A DNA stretch of 28,259 nucleotides from JBKPHS01 sp046729975 (GTDB lineage Bacteria > Actinomycetota > Thermoleophilia > Solirubrobacterales > Thermoleophilaceae). Numbering within the stretch: position 1 is the first letter of the stretch; every line of letters starts with the position of its first letter. The notes under the pieces were generated by a model. The model did no database searches. It was not told the DNA's origin and saw only the letters and a list, made by a program, of their open reading frames with translations. Made by a program: the position numbers and the translations under genes. Location: assembly GCA_046729975.1 (NCBI GenBank), contig JBKPHS010000127.1, positions 1 to 28,259 on the forward strand, read 5' to 3'. Positions 18,812-26,761 of the stretch are shown here, one piece after another.

Positions 18812-19723
18812 TCAGCGCTGACGGTCGGCGAGGACCGGGAGCAGGAAGCTGAACGGCTTCGGCTCCTTGCGGCGCAGGCGCCTCGAGGCTCCCTTCGCCG
18901 CGTCCTCCTTCTGCTGCCGCTCGAGCTCGTCGGTCGAGACCGACTGGATGTCCGTCAGCTTGAGGTGGTACTGCATGCCGGTCTGCTTGTCCGTGAAGAA
19001 GTGGTCGTCGCTCTCCGGGTCGTCGCGCAGGTAGATGAAGCTGCACTGGGCCTCGCTCGGCTTGCAGCGGCCCTCGCCCTCGGGATCGAGCGAATCGTTG
19101 ACCATGAAGACCGCGGTCTTGCCGGTCGAGGTGACGCCGAGGAAGATCACGAGCGGCTGCTTCTCGTCGGGCAGCATCTCGAGTCGGCGCACTCCCTCGT
19201 GCTTGCGCTCGACGCCGCGCTCGCCGAACCTCACGTCGACCGTGTAGGCGTAGGCCTGCGGCTTGGTGTCGCGTCCGCCGCCGCCCGGTGCCTGGCTCGG
19301 GGGTGCGGTGCCACCACCGCCGCCGCCGCTGCCGCCACCGCCGAGCGAGCCGCCGCCGATCGATTGGCCTCCGGCGGAGCCGCCCCCGGTGGACTTCGAC
19401 GTGCTTGGAGCGGACTGGTCCCCCGGACCCCCGGCGGCCTGCTCCGCCTGCGTCTTCCCGACCGGGCGGAACGGGTTCTTCGAGTCGAACACGTCCAGGT
19501 TGGTGCGGGCGCCCGCCTTGACGTCCTCCGCCTTTACGAGCGGCGTCCCGGCGGCCGTCTGCTTTGCAGCGGTCGGGCCCGGCGCCGGCGGCGCGGGCTC
19601 CTCGGAGCTGGAGGACCTCAGCAGGACCGGAATCGCGACGATCCCGATCACCAGCGCCACGGCCACTGGCCAGAGCCGCTTGGCGCGCAGGTCGTGCCAG
19701 AGATCGAGCATGAAGGTGGTCAT
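18812..19723 (-). CDS. PilP-like component of the pilus alignment complex (putative)
   Basis: A 303-residue bitopic membrane protein. Residues ~18-35 form the single membrane segment (LWPVAVALVIGIVAIPVLL), with a short Arg/Lys-rich cytoplasmic head. An extracytoplasmic segment DVFDSKNPFRPVG recalls the (R/K)(N/D)PF motif of PilP-type proteins. It is followed by a long Ser/Gly linker (~105-145) and a C-terminal beta-rich part (YAYTVDVRFGERG, VIFLGVTSTGKTAVFMVND). The C-terminus is basic (RRLRRKEPKPF). Its ATG overlaps the pilO stop as ATGA, the position pilP has in Gram-negative pilMNOP operons. Overall similarity to PilP is too weak to be sure; position and topology drive the call. Confidence 0.6.
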   Translation of the reverse strand: MTTFMLDLWHDLRAKRLWPVAVALVIGIVAIPVLLRSSSSEEPAPPAPGPTAAKQTAAGTPLVKAEDVKAGARTNLDVFDSKNPFRPVGKTQAEQAAGGPGDQSAPSTSKSTGGGSAGGQSIGGGSLGGGGSGGGGGGTAPPSQAPGGGGRDTKPQAYAYTVDVRFGERGVERKHEGVRRLEMLPDEKQPLVIFLGVTSTGKTAVFMVNDSLDPEGEGRCKPSEAQCSFIYLRDDPESDDHFFTDKQTGMQYHLKLTDIQSVSTDELERQQKEDAAKGASRRLRRKEPKPFSFLLPVLADRQR

Positions 19724-20688
19724 GGCGTGGCTGCGGCGGTCGGGGGCGTGGTGGCAGGCTGCGGCTGCTGACCCGGAGTGGCCGCGGGGGTGCCCTGGTT
19801 GGGCGCCGGGCCGGTGGGGGTCGCGCCCGCGGTGGTGCCCTGCTGCTTGGGCGTCAGGTACACCGACGCGGTGATGTCGGCGGTGATCTGGGATCCGGCG
19901 CTGGGCGTGAGCTTGACGCCGTCGACCGTCATCAGCCTGCCGCGCACGAGCACGCGGGAGTTGGTGACCCGCACGAAGCGCTTGAGGCGGTGCATGAAGT
20001 CCGCGAGGTCGAAGTAGCTGCCTTCGAACACGAACGTGAGCGGCACCCGGTCGAGCCCCGCGACGCCAGAGGTCGTCGGGCCGCCCGCGGGGGCCCCGGC
20101 CGCGCCCGGCTCGCCGGACGTCTGGGCCGCCTTCTGGTCGCCTGCGGCGGTCTGAGCGTTGGCGTCGTTAACGGCGCCCGTGGCTGCGCTCTTCGCCGCG
20201 CCTGGGGCGCTCGCGGGCTGGCCCGGAGCCTCGCTGCCGCCGGGCGGCGTGCTGCCAGCCGGTGGCGTACTGCCGCCGGCCGCGGGCGTCGAGCCATCCG
20301 CCGCCTGCCCTCCGGTCCCGCCGGTCGCCTCGCCCGGGGGCGCCGCGGCCTCCCGCTTGCCGACCGTGATCTTTTCGAAGTTGATCCCGGTTCCCCGCGC
20401 GGCGCTGTCGAGCTGGACCAAAAGGCTCGACATGTCGACGGTGGACGGGATCGCCTTGCCGAGGCGAAGGATCTCCGCGTAATCGGTCGCGAACTTCACC
20501 TTCGCGGCCTCGAGCGAGTTCGCCAGAGCCACTGCCTGGTCACGCTCGGTGCGCGCCTGGCTGAGCTGCTGCTGCGCGTTGGAGGCCTCCTCGCGCTTGG
20601 GCGCCAGCAGCATGAACCAGTAGGCGCCGAGCACCAGCAGGGGGATGAGGATCAACACGATCTTGCGATCTCGGTCGCTGAGGCTCAC
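19720..20688 (-). CDS. pilO: Type IV pilus alignment protein PilO
   Basis: A 322-residue inner-membrane protein. The N-terminus reads SLSDRDRKIVLILIPLLVLGAYWFMLLAPKREE (membrane segment ~10-28), then a coiled coil (~30-65) and the PilO core. The C-terminal core (VPLTFVFEGSYFDLADFMHRLKRFVRVTN...RGRLMTVDGVKL) is typical. Two low-complexity stretches, Ala/Pro/Gly-rich at ~110-195 and Pro/Thr/Gln-rich at ~290-322, make it about 120 residues longer than usual. PilO pairs with PilN to form the ring that links PilM and the motor to the pilus. The GTG at 20688 overlaps the pilN TGA as GTGA and has GGAGG 6 nt upstream. Confidence 0.9.
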   Translation of the reverse strand: MSLSDRDRKIVLILIPLLVLGAYWFMLLAPKREEASNAQQQLSQARTERDQAVALANSLEAAKVKFATDYAEILRLGKAIPSTVDMSSLLVQLDSAARGTGINFEKITVGKREAAAPPGEATGGTGGQAADGSTPAAGGSTPPAGSTPPGGSEAPGQPASAPGAAKSAATGAVNDANAQTAAGDQKAAQTSGEPGAAGAPAGGPTTSGVAGLDRVPLTFVFEGSYFDLADFMHRLKRFVRVTNSRVLVRGRLMTVDGVKLTPSAGSQITADITASVYLTPKQQGTTAGATPTGPAPNQGTPAATPGQQPQPATTPPTAAATP

Positions 20689-21392
20689 GAGCCACCTCCG
20701 AGCGCTGCGGGCACCCTGGCGCCGGGCGCATCCGAGGGCGAGGGCGCCACGGAAAAGGTCACGACGGCCTTGAAGCTGATCTTCTGCTTGTCGCCGCAGC
20801 CGCCGGTCGTCGGACCGCCCGAGGACGCGGCGGCGCCCGCCTCGGTGTCGTTGCGAGTCGACTCGGAAAGGTCGACCTCCTCGGCGCGGTTCATCCGGCG
20901 CAGGCGCACGAGTGTCGTCGCCACCTCCGGGTGGCTGCGCGCGCACCCGGACAGCGCCATGGTGGGCGACTTCGGGCCTTCCCCGGCATCCGCTGCGGGG
21001 CTCGTTCCGCCCGTGGCGCCCGTGACCGACGCCTCGAGCGTCGTCAGGGAGGTGCCGGTGGGCAGCACGCGCGCGATCTCGCGCGTGGCGCGCTCCCAAT
21101 CGAAGCGCACGGCGGCGAGCTGCTTGACCGAGTTGAGGCGCGTCTCCTTGATGCTCGAGAAGTTGCCGAACGAGCTCAGCGAGGCAGAGCGGGCCTTGGC
21201 CTGCTCGGTCTCTGCCTTCGTCCGCGCGAGCTCGTCGTTCCGCGACGTCGCCTGGTTCGCCGACACCACGTACAGGAGGAGGCCGATCAAAAGCAGGGCG
21301 AGCCCGCCGATCGCGAAGTAGGCGCTGCCGGCGCGGTCACCGGTCGCGGCGCGCGGGCGGTGCTTCTGCGGAAGTAGGTTGATCGGCCTCAT
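20685..21392 (-). CDS. pilN: Type IV pilus alignment protein PilN
   Basis: A 235-residue bitopic protein. The cytoplasmic N-terminus MRPINLLPQ carries the INLLP motif (4-8) that in the family binds the PilM groove. A membrane segment lies at ~24-45, followed by a coiled coil (~50-75) and the LxLxSVKQLAAVRFDWERATREIARVLPTGTSLTTLEAS core. The C-terminal third is Ala/Gly/Ser-rich with two Cys (GCARSHPE and GGCGDK). It overlaps pilM (ATGA) at its start and pilO (GTGA) at its end, so the three subunits are made in a coupled fashion. Confidence 0.9.
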   Translation of the reverse strand: MRPINLLPQKHRPRAATGDRAGSAYFAIGGLALLLIGLLLYVVSANQATSRNDELARTKAETEQAKARSASLSSFGNFSSIKETRLNSVKQLAAVRFDWERATREIARVLPTGTSLTTLEASVTGATGGTSPAADAGEGPKSPTMALSGCARSHPEVATTLVRLRRMNRAEEVDLSESTRNDTEAGAAASSGGPTTGGCGDKQKISFKAVVTFSVAPSPSDAPGARVPAALGGGS

Positions 21393-22321
21393 GCCGCGGC
21401 TCCCAGCGCGAGGCCGACCGCCACCGTGTGGCGGTGCGGGTCCTCCCCGTTCGGCAGGCCCTCGGCCGGCAGCGGTCCCAGCGGGTTCGGCACCGAGACG
21501 GGCACGTGGATCAGGCGGTCGAGCTCCTCGACGAGGCCCGGGCGCTCGACGCCCGGACCGGACAGCAGGACCTCCTCCGCCGAGCGCGCGTCGGGCTGCG
21601 CCATGTAGAAATCGATCGAGAGGCGGATCTCGTCCGCGATCGCCGCCGGCGTCTGCTCGCCCTCATCCTCCCAGGAGGTCGAGAGCAGGCGAGTGAAGAG
21701 GCAGTTCGAACCGACGGCGATGGCCAGGTTCGTCACGCCGCCGAGGTGGCAGTAGACGCGTGCACCCTCCTCGTCGCCGCCTTCGGCATGGAGTGTCCGA
21801 ACCAGCGCGAAGGCGTTCAGATCCACGCCCTCGGGCTTGAGGCCGGCGCCGCGGACGCTGCTGACGAAGTTGTCGATCATCGTCTCCCGCGCGGCCACCA
21901 CGACGACCTTCAGACGCGGGCTGCCGTCGGGCGAGGTCGACTCGCCCGTCACCTGGTAGTCGAGCACGACCTGGTCGAGCGGCATTGCGATCGCTTCGGC
22001 TGCCTGGAAGCGGACGGCTGCGGCGAGCTCCTGCTCGCTCTTGATCATCGGAAGCTCGAGGTGGCGGACCACGATCTGCTGGTTCGAGACTCCGAGCCGT
22101 ACGCGCTTGGGAAGGTCGTGCGTCTTGAAGAAGCCCTTCAGCACGTCGCCCAGTGCGTGAGCGTCGAGCACCTCGCCGTTCGCGACGAGGCCATCGGGCA
22201 GCTCGGCGCTGGCCGCGGCGTGGATGCGGCCGTTCTCGGCGCGGACCGCCGCGACGTAGGAGCCGTCGAGGTCGAGGCCGACCGAACCGCGAGGACTGTT
22301 GGATCGGAGGGGAAGGGCCAT
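21389..22321 (-). CDS. pilM: Actin-like pilus assembly ATPase PilM
   Basis: A 310-residue cytoplasmic protein of the actin/FtsA fold. SVGLDLDGSYVAAVRAENGRI is the phosphate-1 region. LGVSNQQIVVRHLELPMIKSEQELAAAVRFQAAEAIAMPLDQVVLDYQV is diagnostic for PilM. ARVYCHLGGVTNLAIAVGSNCLFTRLL is phosphate-2 and EEVLLSGPGVERPGLVEELDR the adenosine motif. It binds the PilN N-terminus inside the cell. The ATG at 22321 is preceded by GGGAGGG. The 47-bp gap before it carries a sigma-28-like promoter, so pilMNO(P) is probably its own transcription unit. Confidence 0.95.
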   Translation of the reverse strand: MALPLRSNSPRGSVGLDLDGSYVAAVRAENGRIHAAASAELPDGLVANGEVLDAHALGDVLKGFFKTHDLPKRVRLGVSNQQIVVRHLELPMIKSEQELAAAVRFQAAEAIAMPLDQVVLDYQVTGESTSPDGSPRLKVVVVAARETMIDNFVSSVRGAGLKPEGVDLNAFALVRTLHAEGGDEEGARVYCHLGGVTNLAIAVGSNCLFTRLLSTSWEDEGEQTPAAIADEIRLSIDFYMAQPDARSAEEVLLSGPGVERPGLVEELDRLIHVPVSVPNPLGPLPAEGLPNGEDPHRHTVAVGLALGAAA

Positions 22322-22337
22322 GGCTGGACTTCCCTCC

Positions 22338-22365
22338 CTATCGACCGGGTGCGTCCAGGCCTTTA
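22338..22365 (-). promoter_or_regulatory. Sigma-28-like promoter of pilMNO
   Basis: Minus strand: TAAAGGCC with TAAA at 22365-22362, a 16-bp spacer, then GTCGATAG (22345-22338), 6 of 8 to GCCGATAA. The ATG of pilM follows after 16 nt. The -35 lies just past the stop codon of the prepilin peptidase gene. Confidence 0.5.
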
Positions 22366-22368
22366 GAG

Positions 22369-23121
22369 CTAGAGCAGGTTGTCCGCGTAGAGCTGGACGA
22401 GCTCCGGGCCGACGAGCAGCCCGACGATCCCACCGAGCGCCATGAAGGGCGCGAACGGCACTCCCTGCTTGCGCGCTGACGTCCCGCGCCGGGCCATGAT
22501 CGCGATCCCCACGATCGATCCGGAGAGGAAGGCGACGAGCAGCGCTGGAACGACCGAGACGCCGAGGTAGAGGCCCATGACACCCGCGAGCTTGACGTCC
22601 CCCATGCCCATGCCCCCCGGGTGCACCAGTGCCGCCACGAGCAGGAATCCGAACGCGCCGGCGCCCGCCGCGAGCAGCTCCGGGAGATCTCCTGTCTGCA
22701 CGAGCGCCGCCCCGGCGACACCCCAGACCGCCACGGGCAGGAGGATCCGGTTCGGCACGATCCGGTGCTGGAGGTCGATCCCGGCTACCGCCACGAGCAT
22801 CGCCGCGAACGGCAGCTCGAGCAGCAGGTCCGCGTCCAGCCCGCGCACCAGCGCGATCGCGGCGAACAGCAGCGCCGTGACGAGCTCGACGAGGGGATAG
22901 CGAGCCGAGATCGGCTGCCCGCAGCCGCGGCAGCGGCCGCGGAGCAGGAGCCAGGAGAAGACGGGCACGTTGTCGTAGGGCGCGATCGGCCTCTCGCAAC
23001 CCGGGCAGCGCGAGCGCGGCTTGACGAGCGACTCGCCGGCCGGGAGCCGGTGGATCACCACGTTCAGGAAGCTCCCTATCGTGGCGCCGAGGACGCCGGT
23101 CACCGCGATCGCCGCGGGCAT
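22369..23121 (-). CDS. pilD: Prepilin peptidase (A24 family)
   Basis: A 250-residue polytopic aspartyl protease that removes the leader peptide of prepilins and usually methylates the new N-terminus. The N-terminal methylase-type domain has two CxxC zinc pairs: C39/C42 (RCPGCERPI) and C64/C67 (RCRGCGQPI). Catalytic Asp 116 is in GIDLQHRIVPN and Asp 175 in GMGMGDVKL (the GxGD motif). At least six hydrophobic segments are visible. Its ATG shares one base with the stop of the PilX-like gene (TGATG). It would process PilA and the minor pilins encoded just upstream. Confidence 0.96.
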   Translation of the reverse strand: MPAAIAVTGVLGATIGSFLNVVIHRLPAGESLVKPRSRCPGCERPIAPYDNVPVFSWLLLRGRCRGCGQPISARYPLVELVTALLFAAIALVRGLDADLLLELPFAAMLVAVAGIDLQHRIVPNRILLPVAVWGVAGAALVQTGDLPELLAAGAGAFGFLLVAALVHPGGMGMGDVKLAGVMGLYLGVSVVPALLVAFLSGSIVGIAIMARRGTSARKQGVPFAPFMALGGIVGLLVGPELVQLYADNLL

Positions 23122-24326
23122 CAGTTGTGGACCTCGCGCCAGGTGTTCTGGACGACGCCGGTCGTCCCGTAGCTCACGAAGTTGTCGAACGCGATCGGGC
23201 TGTAGATCAGGTTGATCTTGCTGGAGCCGGCGTCGAGACGGCCGTTGCCGTCGATGTTCACGCCGCCGATGATCGAGACCGTGCCGCTCAGAGTGACGAC
23301 CGGACCGCTCGTGTCCTGGGCATTGTGCATGTAAAGCACGCCGTAGTACTCGATGTTGCCCGTGAACGAGAGCGTGCCCTTGTTGACGATGATCGCGCCA
23401 GGATTGCTCGCGGTGTTACAGCATGGGCCGGGGATGCTGTTGTTGTACGCGCAGTCCGCGTCCTCTATGAAGATGAGCTGCCCGCTCGGGTTCGCCGGGC
23501 ACTGGCCAGCCGGGTAGTACGCGTTCAGCGCGAAGGCGCGCGCCCTCAGGCGATCGATGGCGTCCTCGGTCATTGCATCCTCGGCCGGATAGCCCTGCTG
23601 GACGACCTCGGGCTGGATCTGATCCTTGCCGGGCTCGTACCCGAGACAGGGGTCGCCCGGCTGGGCGATGGTGGTCGTGCAGCGAACCTGAACAGGGCCG
23701 GTCGAGCCTTCGTCCGGAGGCACGCCGTTCGTGTCGACGATGGTCTTGTTACCGGTGTTGGTCGTCGCGAACGAGCCTGCGATGAGGACCGAGCGCGGGA
23801 AGGGCTCCACGACCTTCTCGGCCTGCACCAGAGCGACGATCGTGCGCTTCTTGCCGCGTACCGTGGCAGAGGAGCGAACCCATACCTTGTCGTCCTGGTT
23901 GCTGTCGTAGGTATCAAGGCCGTTCACGACCGTTTCGTCGTAGAAGGTGGGGTTGGTCGTGATGTTGTCGCGGACGATCGTCGACCAGCTCGTGGCGGCC
24001 GCGTAGTCCTGCGTCGCATACGCCTGGTTCATGAGGGCCACGTCAGGGCACTGCTCGGGCTTCGCGCTGCCCGACGAGCTGCAGCCGTTGACGTCCCAGG
24101 CAGTGCTCGCCGAGCCAGGCCACTTGCCGGCCATCACGAACGCCTGGCTTCCGAGCGCGCCCTCGCTGAGGTTGAACGAGGACTCGTTCACCCGCTCGTT
24201 CCCCGACTGCCGGGTCTCCGTGTCGACGAACGCGAACGAGGCCAGGCCCAGGCTGACCATCAACGTCATCACGAAGATGGCCGTCACGACCGCCCAGCCG
24301 CGCTCGTCTCGAATCTTCGTGCTCAT
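23121..24326 (-). CDS. PilX-like minor pilus protein with predicted beta-helical C-terminus
   Basis: A 401-residue protein. RDERGWAVVTAIFVMTLMVSLGLASFAFVDTE is a prepilin-like N-terminus (Gly10 before Trp11) but has Thr at position +5 where pilins have Glu, as is common in PilX-type proteins. The C-terminal ~150 residues (GAIIVNKGTLSFTGNIEYYGVLYMHNAQ...TLSGTVSIIGGVNIDGNGRLDAGSSKINLIYSP) show short alternating repeats suggestive of a right-handed beta-helix, as in DUF7305-like PilX relatives. Several Cys (CPDV, CTTT, CLGY, CPAN, DADCAY, PCCNT) suggest disulfides. The ATG at 24326 overlaps the previous stop (ATGA). Likely a tip or initiation component; specific role inferred. Confidence 0.75.
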   Translation of the reverse strand: MSTKIRDERGWAVVTAIFVMTLMVSLGLASFAFVDTETRQSGNERVNESSFNLSEGALGSQAFVMAGKWPGSASTAWDVNGCSSSGSAKPEQCPDVALMNQAYATQDYAAATSWSTIVRDNITTNPTFYDETVVNGLDTYDSNQDDKVWVRSSATVRGKKRTIVALVQAEKVVEPFPRSVLIAGSFATTNTGNKTIVDTNGVPPDEGSTGPVQVRCTTTIAQPGDPCLGYEPGKDQIQPEVVQQGYPAEDAMTEDAIDRLRARAFALNAYYPAGQCPANPSGQLIFIEDADCAYNNSIPGPCCNTASNPGAIIVNKGTLSFTGNIEYYGVLYMHNAQDTSGPVVTLSGTVSIIGGVNIDGNGRLDAGSSKINLIYSPIAFDNFVSYGTTGVVQNTWREVHN

Positions 24327-25207
24327 TCGACGGAGACCTCCTGTTCGGCCTCTGCCTCTAGCCCGGCCGGGTCGGTCACCTTCAGGACGATCCGGTGGAC
24401 GCCGGGGAGCGGCTCGATGTCGACGCTGTAGTCCTTGAGGACGCCCTCGCCGATGAGCGTCGGCGGCGAGCTCGTGGCGTCGTACCACCTGTACTCGAGG
24501 TTCTTCCCCTCCGGGTCGTCGGACGTCGAGGCGTTCAGCCGCAGCAGCCGGGTTCCGTCCTTGACGAGCGTGAAGCGCGCGTTCGGGAACCGGTTCTGGT
24601 TCCGCAGGAAGACGCCGCTCTCGAGCGTGGTCTCGCTCGGCTTGCTGCCCGGATTGACGTCGACGAAGAGGTTCGTGCGGACCGCGGTGATGCGGTCGAG
24701 CTCGGTTGCGTTGTACACGAACAGCGGACGCGACCCGTTGACCACGTCCTGGACCACGATGCGCGTCTTGTCCGCCGGCCAGTCGGCACCCGGGCAGGAG
24801 CTAGTGGCCGGTGGGTCGGGCGCAGTGGCCGTGGTCCACGTCTGCTCCTGCAGGTACACCTTGCTTCCGTCCATGCAGTAGCGCACGCGCTTGGTATTGA
24901 GCTCGTTGAGGCTGCCGGCCGGCTTGGTCCTGTCCACGGTCTGGAAGACGAGGTCATCGGGCTCCGCGACGATCACGGCATCGGGCAGCTCGTTCGTCGG
25001 GCTCGCCAGGTTGCGCAGGTTGCGAGCGAGCAGGTCGAGTGAGTTGCGGGCGTGGTCCTGCGCATCGTTCTGCCGGTGATTGGTCCTGTTGGTCGTCTCG
25101 AAGCTCGAGAGGGCGCCGAGGGTCGTGCCCAGCACGGCGATCATCAGCACGCTCGAGACGAGCACCTCGATCAGCGTGAAGCCGGTCTCCTCGCGGAACA
25201 GCCTCAT
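24323..25207 (-). CDS. PilW-like minor pilin with C-terminal PKD-like domain
   Basis: A 294-residue prepilin. The leader ends at G9 in REETGFTLIEVLVSS, with Phe +1 and Glu14 at +5, followed by a hydrophobic helix. The middle resembles PilW/GspJ-type minor pilins (NDAQDHARNSLDLLARNLRNLASP). Residues ~205-294 form a separate beta domain (LLRLNASTSDDPEGKNLEYRWYD ... VHRIVLKVTDPAGLEAEAEQEVSV) with the PKD pattern, common in adhesive surface proteins. Both ends overlap neighbours by 4 bp. A PKD module on a minor pilin suggests it is exposed at the pilus tip. Confidence 0.85.
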   Translation of the reverse strand: MRLFREETGFTLIEVLVSSVLMIAVLGTTLGALSSFETTNRTNHRQNDAQDHARNSLDLLARNLRNLASPTNELPDAVIVAEPDDLVFQTVDRTKPAGSLNELNTKRVRYCMDGSKVYLQEQTWTTATAPDPPATSSCPGADWPADKTRIVVQDVVNGSRPLFVYNATELDRITAVRTNLFVDVNPGSKPSETTLESGVFLRNQNRFPNARFTLVKDGTRLLRLNASTSDDPEGKNLEYRWYDATSSPPTLIGEGVLKDYSVDIEPLPGVHRIVLKVTDPAGLEAEAEQEVSVE

Positions 25208-26607
25208 TGCGTCACCGGCCCGAGCAGTGTCGACTCGGCGAGGTGGTCGTCCACAGCCGTGACCCAGTAGGTATGGGTCTGGTTGCCGAGCTTCTTGTCC
25301 GTGTACGTAACCTCGGTCCCGGTTCCGGTGCGGTCGTAGCGGTCCGCGAAGGCGGTCCCGTCGCGGTAGATCCGGTAGAAGGCGATGCCGTCGCCGGTGT
25401 CCGGATCCGGCGGACTCGGCGCGGTCCAGTTCAGGACGACCGTTCCGTCCCCGGGCTTCGTCCCGGTCAGATTCGTCGGTGGGAAAGGTGAGTTATTCGC
25501 CCCGGAGCTGACGGTTCGGACAGTCGAGGCGTCGCCGTTGCGCTGGTTGCCGTCAGGGTCCAGGTCGACGGCCACGACGTAGTACTGGCCCGACGTGAAG
25601 CCGCCGGGGGCAGCGGCCAGGCAGCTGGTCTCCGTCTGGAGCGCGCAGACCTGCACGTCGCCGCCCGCCTCGACCCGGTAGACGCGATAGCCCTCGATGT
25701 CCCGCTCCTTGTTGGCGAGCCACTCGAACTCGAGCGTCCCGCCGTTGTAGCCGGCCTGGAAGCCGGTCGGAGCGAAGGGCGCATAGCGGTTCAGCTTTAC
25801 CGTCAGGGTCTTCGTCGCCCCGCTCTCGTCGTCGCGGAACGCACGGGCGCTGACGTAGTAGGTGCCGTCATAGACGTTCACGTCGAGCGGCCAGGCGAAG
25901 TCCCAGCTCGTGCCGCTTCCGGTCGCGGCCGTCGGCTGCGCGTTGCCGTCCAGGTACCACGAGACGGTGTCCGGCACGGAGTTCGTCGCCACATGGAACG
26001 TCGCCTCGGACACGTCCGGGTCGATGATCGGCGTATCGGAGATGGACGGGCTCGTCATCGTGAGGTCCTTCACCGAGGGGCCGAGCGTGCTGGCGGGGTT
26101 CGTGACGATCGTGGTCTGCTTCACCTTCGTAGTGCTCGATCCCCGCGTCCACGCGACCTCGACGGCGACGCGGCGGTAGTCGTCCGGGTTGCGGTCCAGC
26201 CCCGTTCCGGACGTGGCGGCGCAGAAGAAGCCGGGTGTGTGCGGGCCGCTGTCGTCGGCGTCGTCGTCGACCGTGCAGACGCTGGTGGTGACGGTGTAGG
26301 TCACGCCGCGGCGGCGGATGGTCCAGCCCGAGCCGGCGCCCGCATCGGCCAGGCCCGGCTGGGCCTGGAGCTCTGCCACCAGCGTCGCCGGCGTCAGCTG
26401 GTCGTACTTGACCCCGCGCGTGGCCTCCACGATCTCGCGCGCGAGGTTCGTGCCCGCCTCGCGGGCGCGGTTCGTTGCGGTCCTGGCGTTCGCGGCGTCG
26501 ATCATCGCGACGGCACCCAGGACCCCGATCAGGAGCAGCAGGATCGCGACCATCACCTCGACGACCGTGAAGCCCTGCTGCGAGCGCGGTGAACGGGAGA
26601 ACGGCAT
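25204..26607 (-). CDS. PilV-like minor pilin carrying fibronectin III domains
   Basis: A 467-residue prepilin. SQQGFTVVEVMVAILLLLIGVLG has the cleavage Gly12/Phe13 and Glu17 at +5. Residues ~35-150 form a PilV/GspI-like globular part. An Ig-like segment (~185-270, DVSEATFHVATNSVPDTVSWYLDG) and two fibronectin type III-like domains follow (~272-370 and ~371-467; EWLANKERDIEGYRVYR and NWTAPSPP ... FYRIYRDG). FN3 modules on minor pilins suggest an adhesin-like tip. The ATG at 26607 directly follows a sigma-28-like promoter with no clear ribosome binding site. It heads a tightly overlapping four-gene run ending with pilD. Confidence 0.88.
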   Translation of the reverse strand: MPFSRSPRSQQGFTVVEVMVAILLLLIGVLGAVAMIDAANARTATNRAREAGTNLAREIVEATRGVKYDQLTPATLVAELQAQPGLADAGAGSGWTIRRRGVTYTVTTSVCTVDDDADDSGPHTPGFFCAATSGTGLDRNPDDYRRVAVEVAWTRGSSTTKVKQTTIVTNPASTLGPSVKDLTMTSPSISDTPIIDPDVSEATFHVATNSVPDTVSWYLDGNAQPTAATGSGTSWDFAWPLDVNVYDGTYYVSARAFRDDESGATKTLTVKLNRYAPFAPTGFQAGYNGGTLEFEWLANKERDIEGYRVYRVEAGGDVQVCALQTETSCLAAAPGGFTSGQYYVVAVDLDPDGNQRNGDASTVRTVSSGANNSPFPPTNLTGTKPGDGTVVLNWTAPSPPDPDTGDGIAFYRIYRDGTAFADRYDRTGTGTEVTYTDKKLGNQTHTYWVTAVDDHLAESTLLGPVTQ

Positions 26608-26616
26608 CAACGGTCC

Positions 26617-26644
26617 TGATCGGCAAGCGGGAACCCCCTCTTGA
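26617..26644 (-). promoter_or_regulatory. Sigma-28-like promoter of the minor pilin operon
   Basis: Minus strand: TCAAGAGG with TCAA at 26644-26641, 16-bp spacer, GCCGATCA (26624-26617), 7 of 8 to GCCGATAA. Nine bases separate it from the ATG at 26607, so the transcript would have almost no leader. Confidence 0.55.
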
Positions 26645-26662
26645 GCCCGCTCGGGCGCGCTC

Positions 26663-26690
26663 GCACAGCCGTTGGCGGGCGCAGCTGTGC
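26663..26690. repeat. Small inverted repeat upstream of the PilV-like gene
   Basis: GCACAGC (26663-26669) and GCTGTGC (26684-26690) are perfect complements around a 14-nt loop. They lie about 20 bp upstream of the sigma-28-like -35 and could be an operator or a transcript structure; nothing further can be said. Confidence 0.35.
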
Positions 26691-26711
26691 AAACCGCCCA
26701 TGAACGCGTCA

Positions 26712-26733
26712 AGGCGGGCCCGGGGGCCCGCCT
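26712..26733 (-). terminator. Hairpin downstream of pilA
   Basis: AGGCGGGCC and GGCCCGCCT form a 9-bp perfect stem with a 4-nt loop, 28 bp after the pilA stop. On the minus strand only TTGACG follows, so termination may be partial, allowing some read-through into the minor pilin genes. Confidence 0.6.
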
Positions 26734-26761
26734 CGACGGAACTTCGGCTGGTGTCAGGCGA

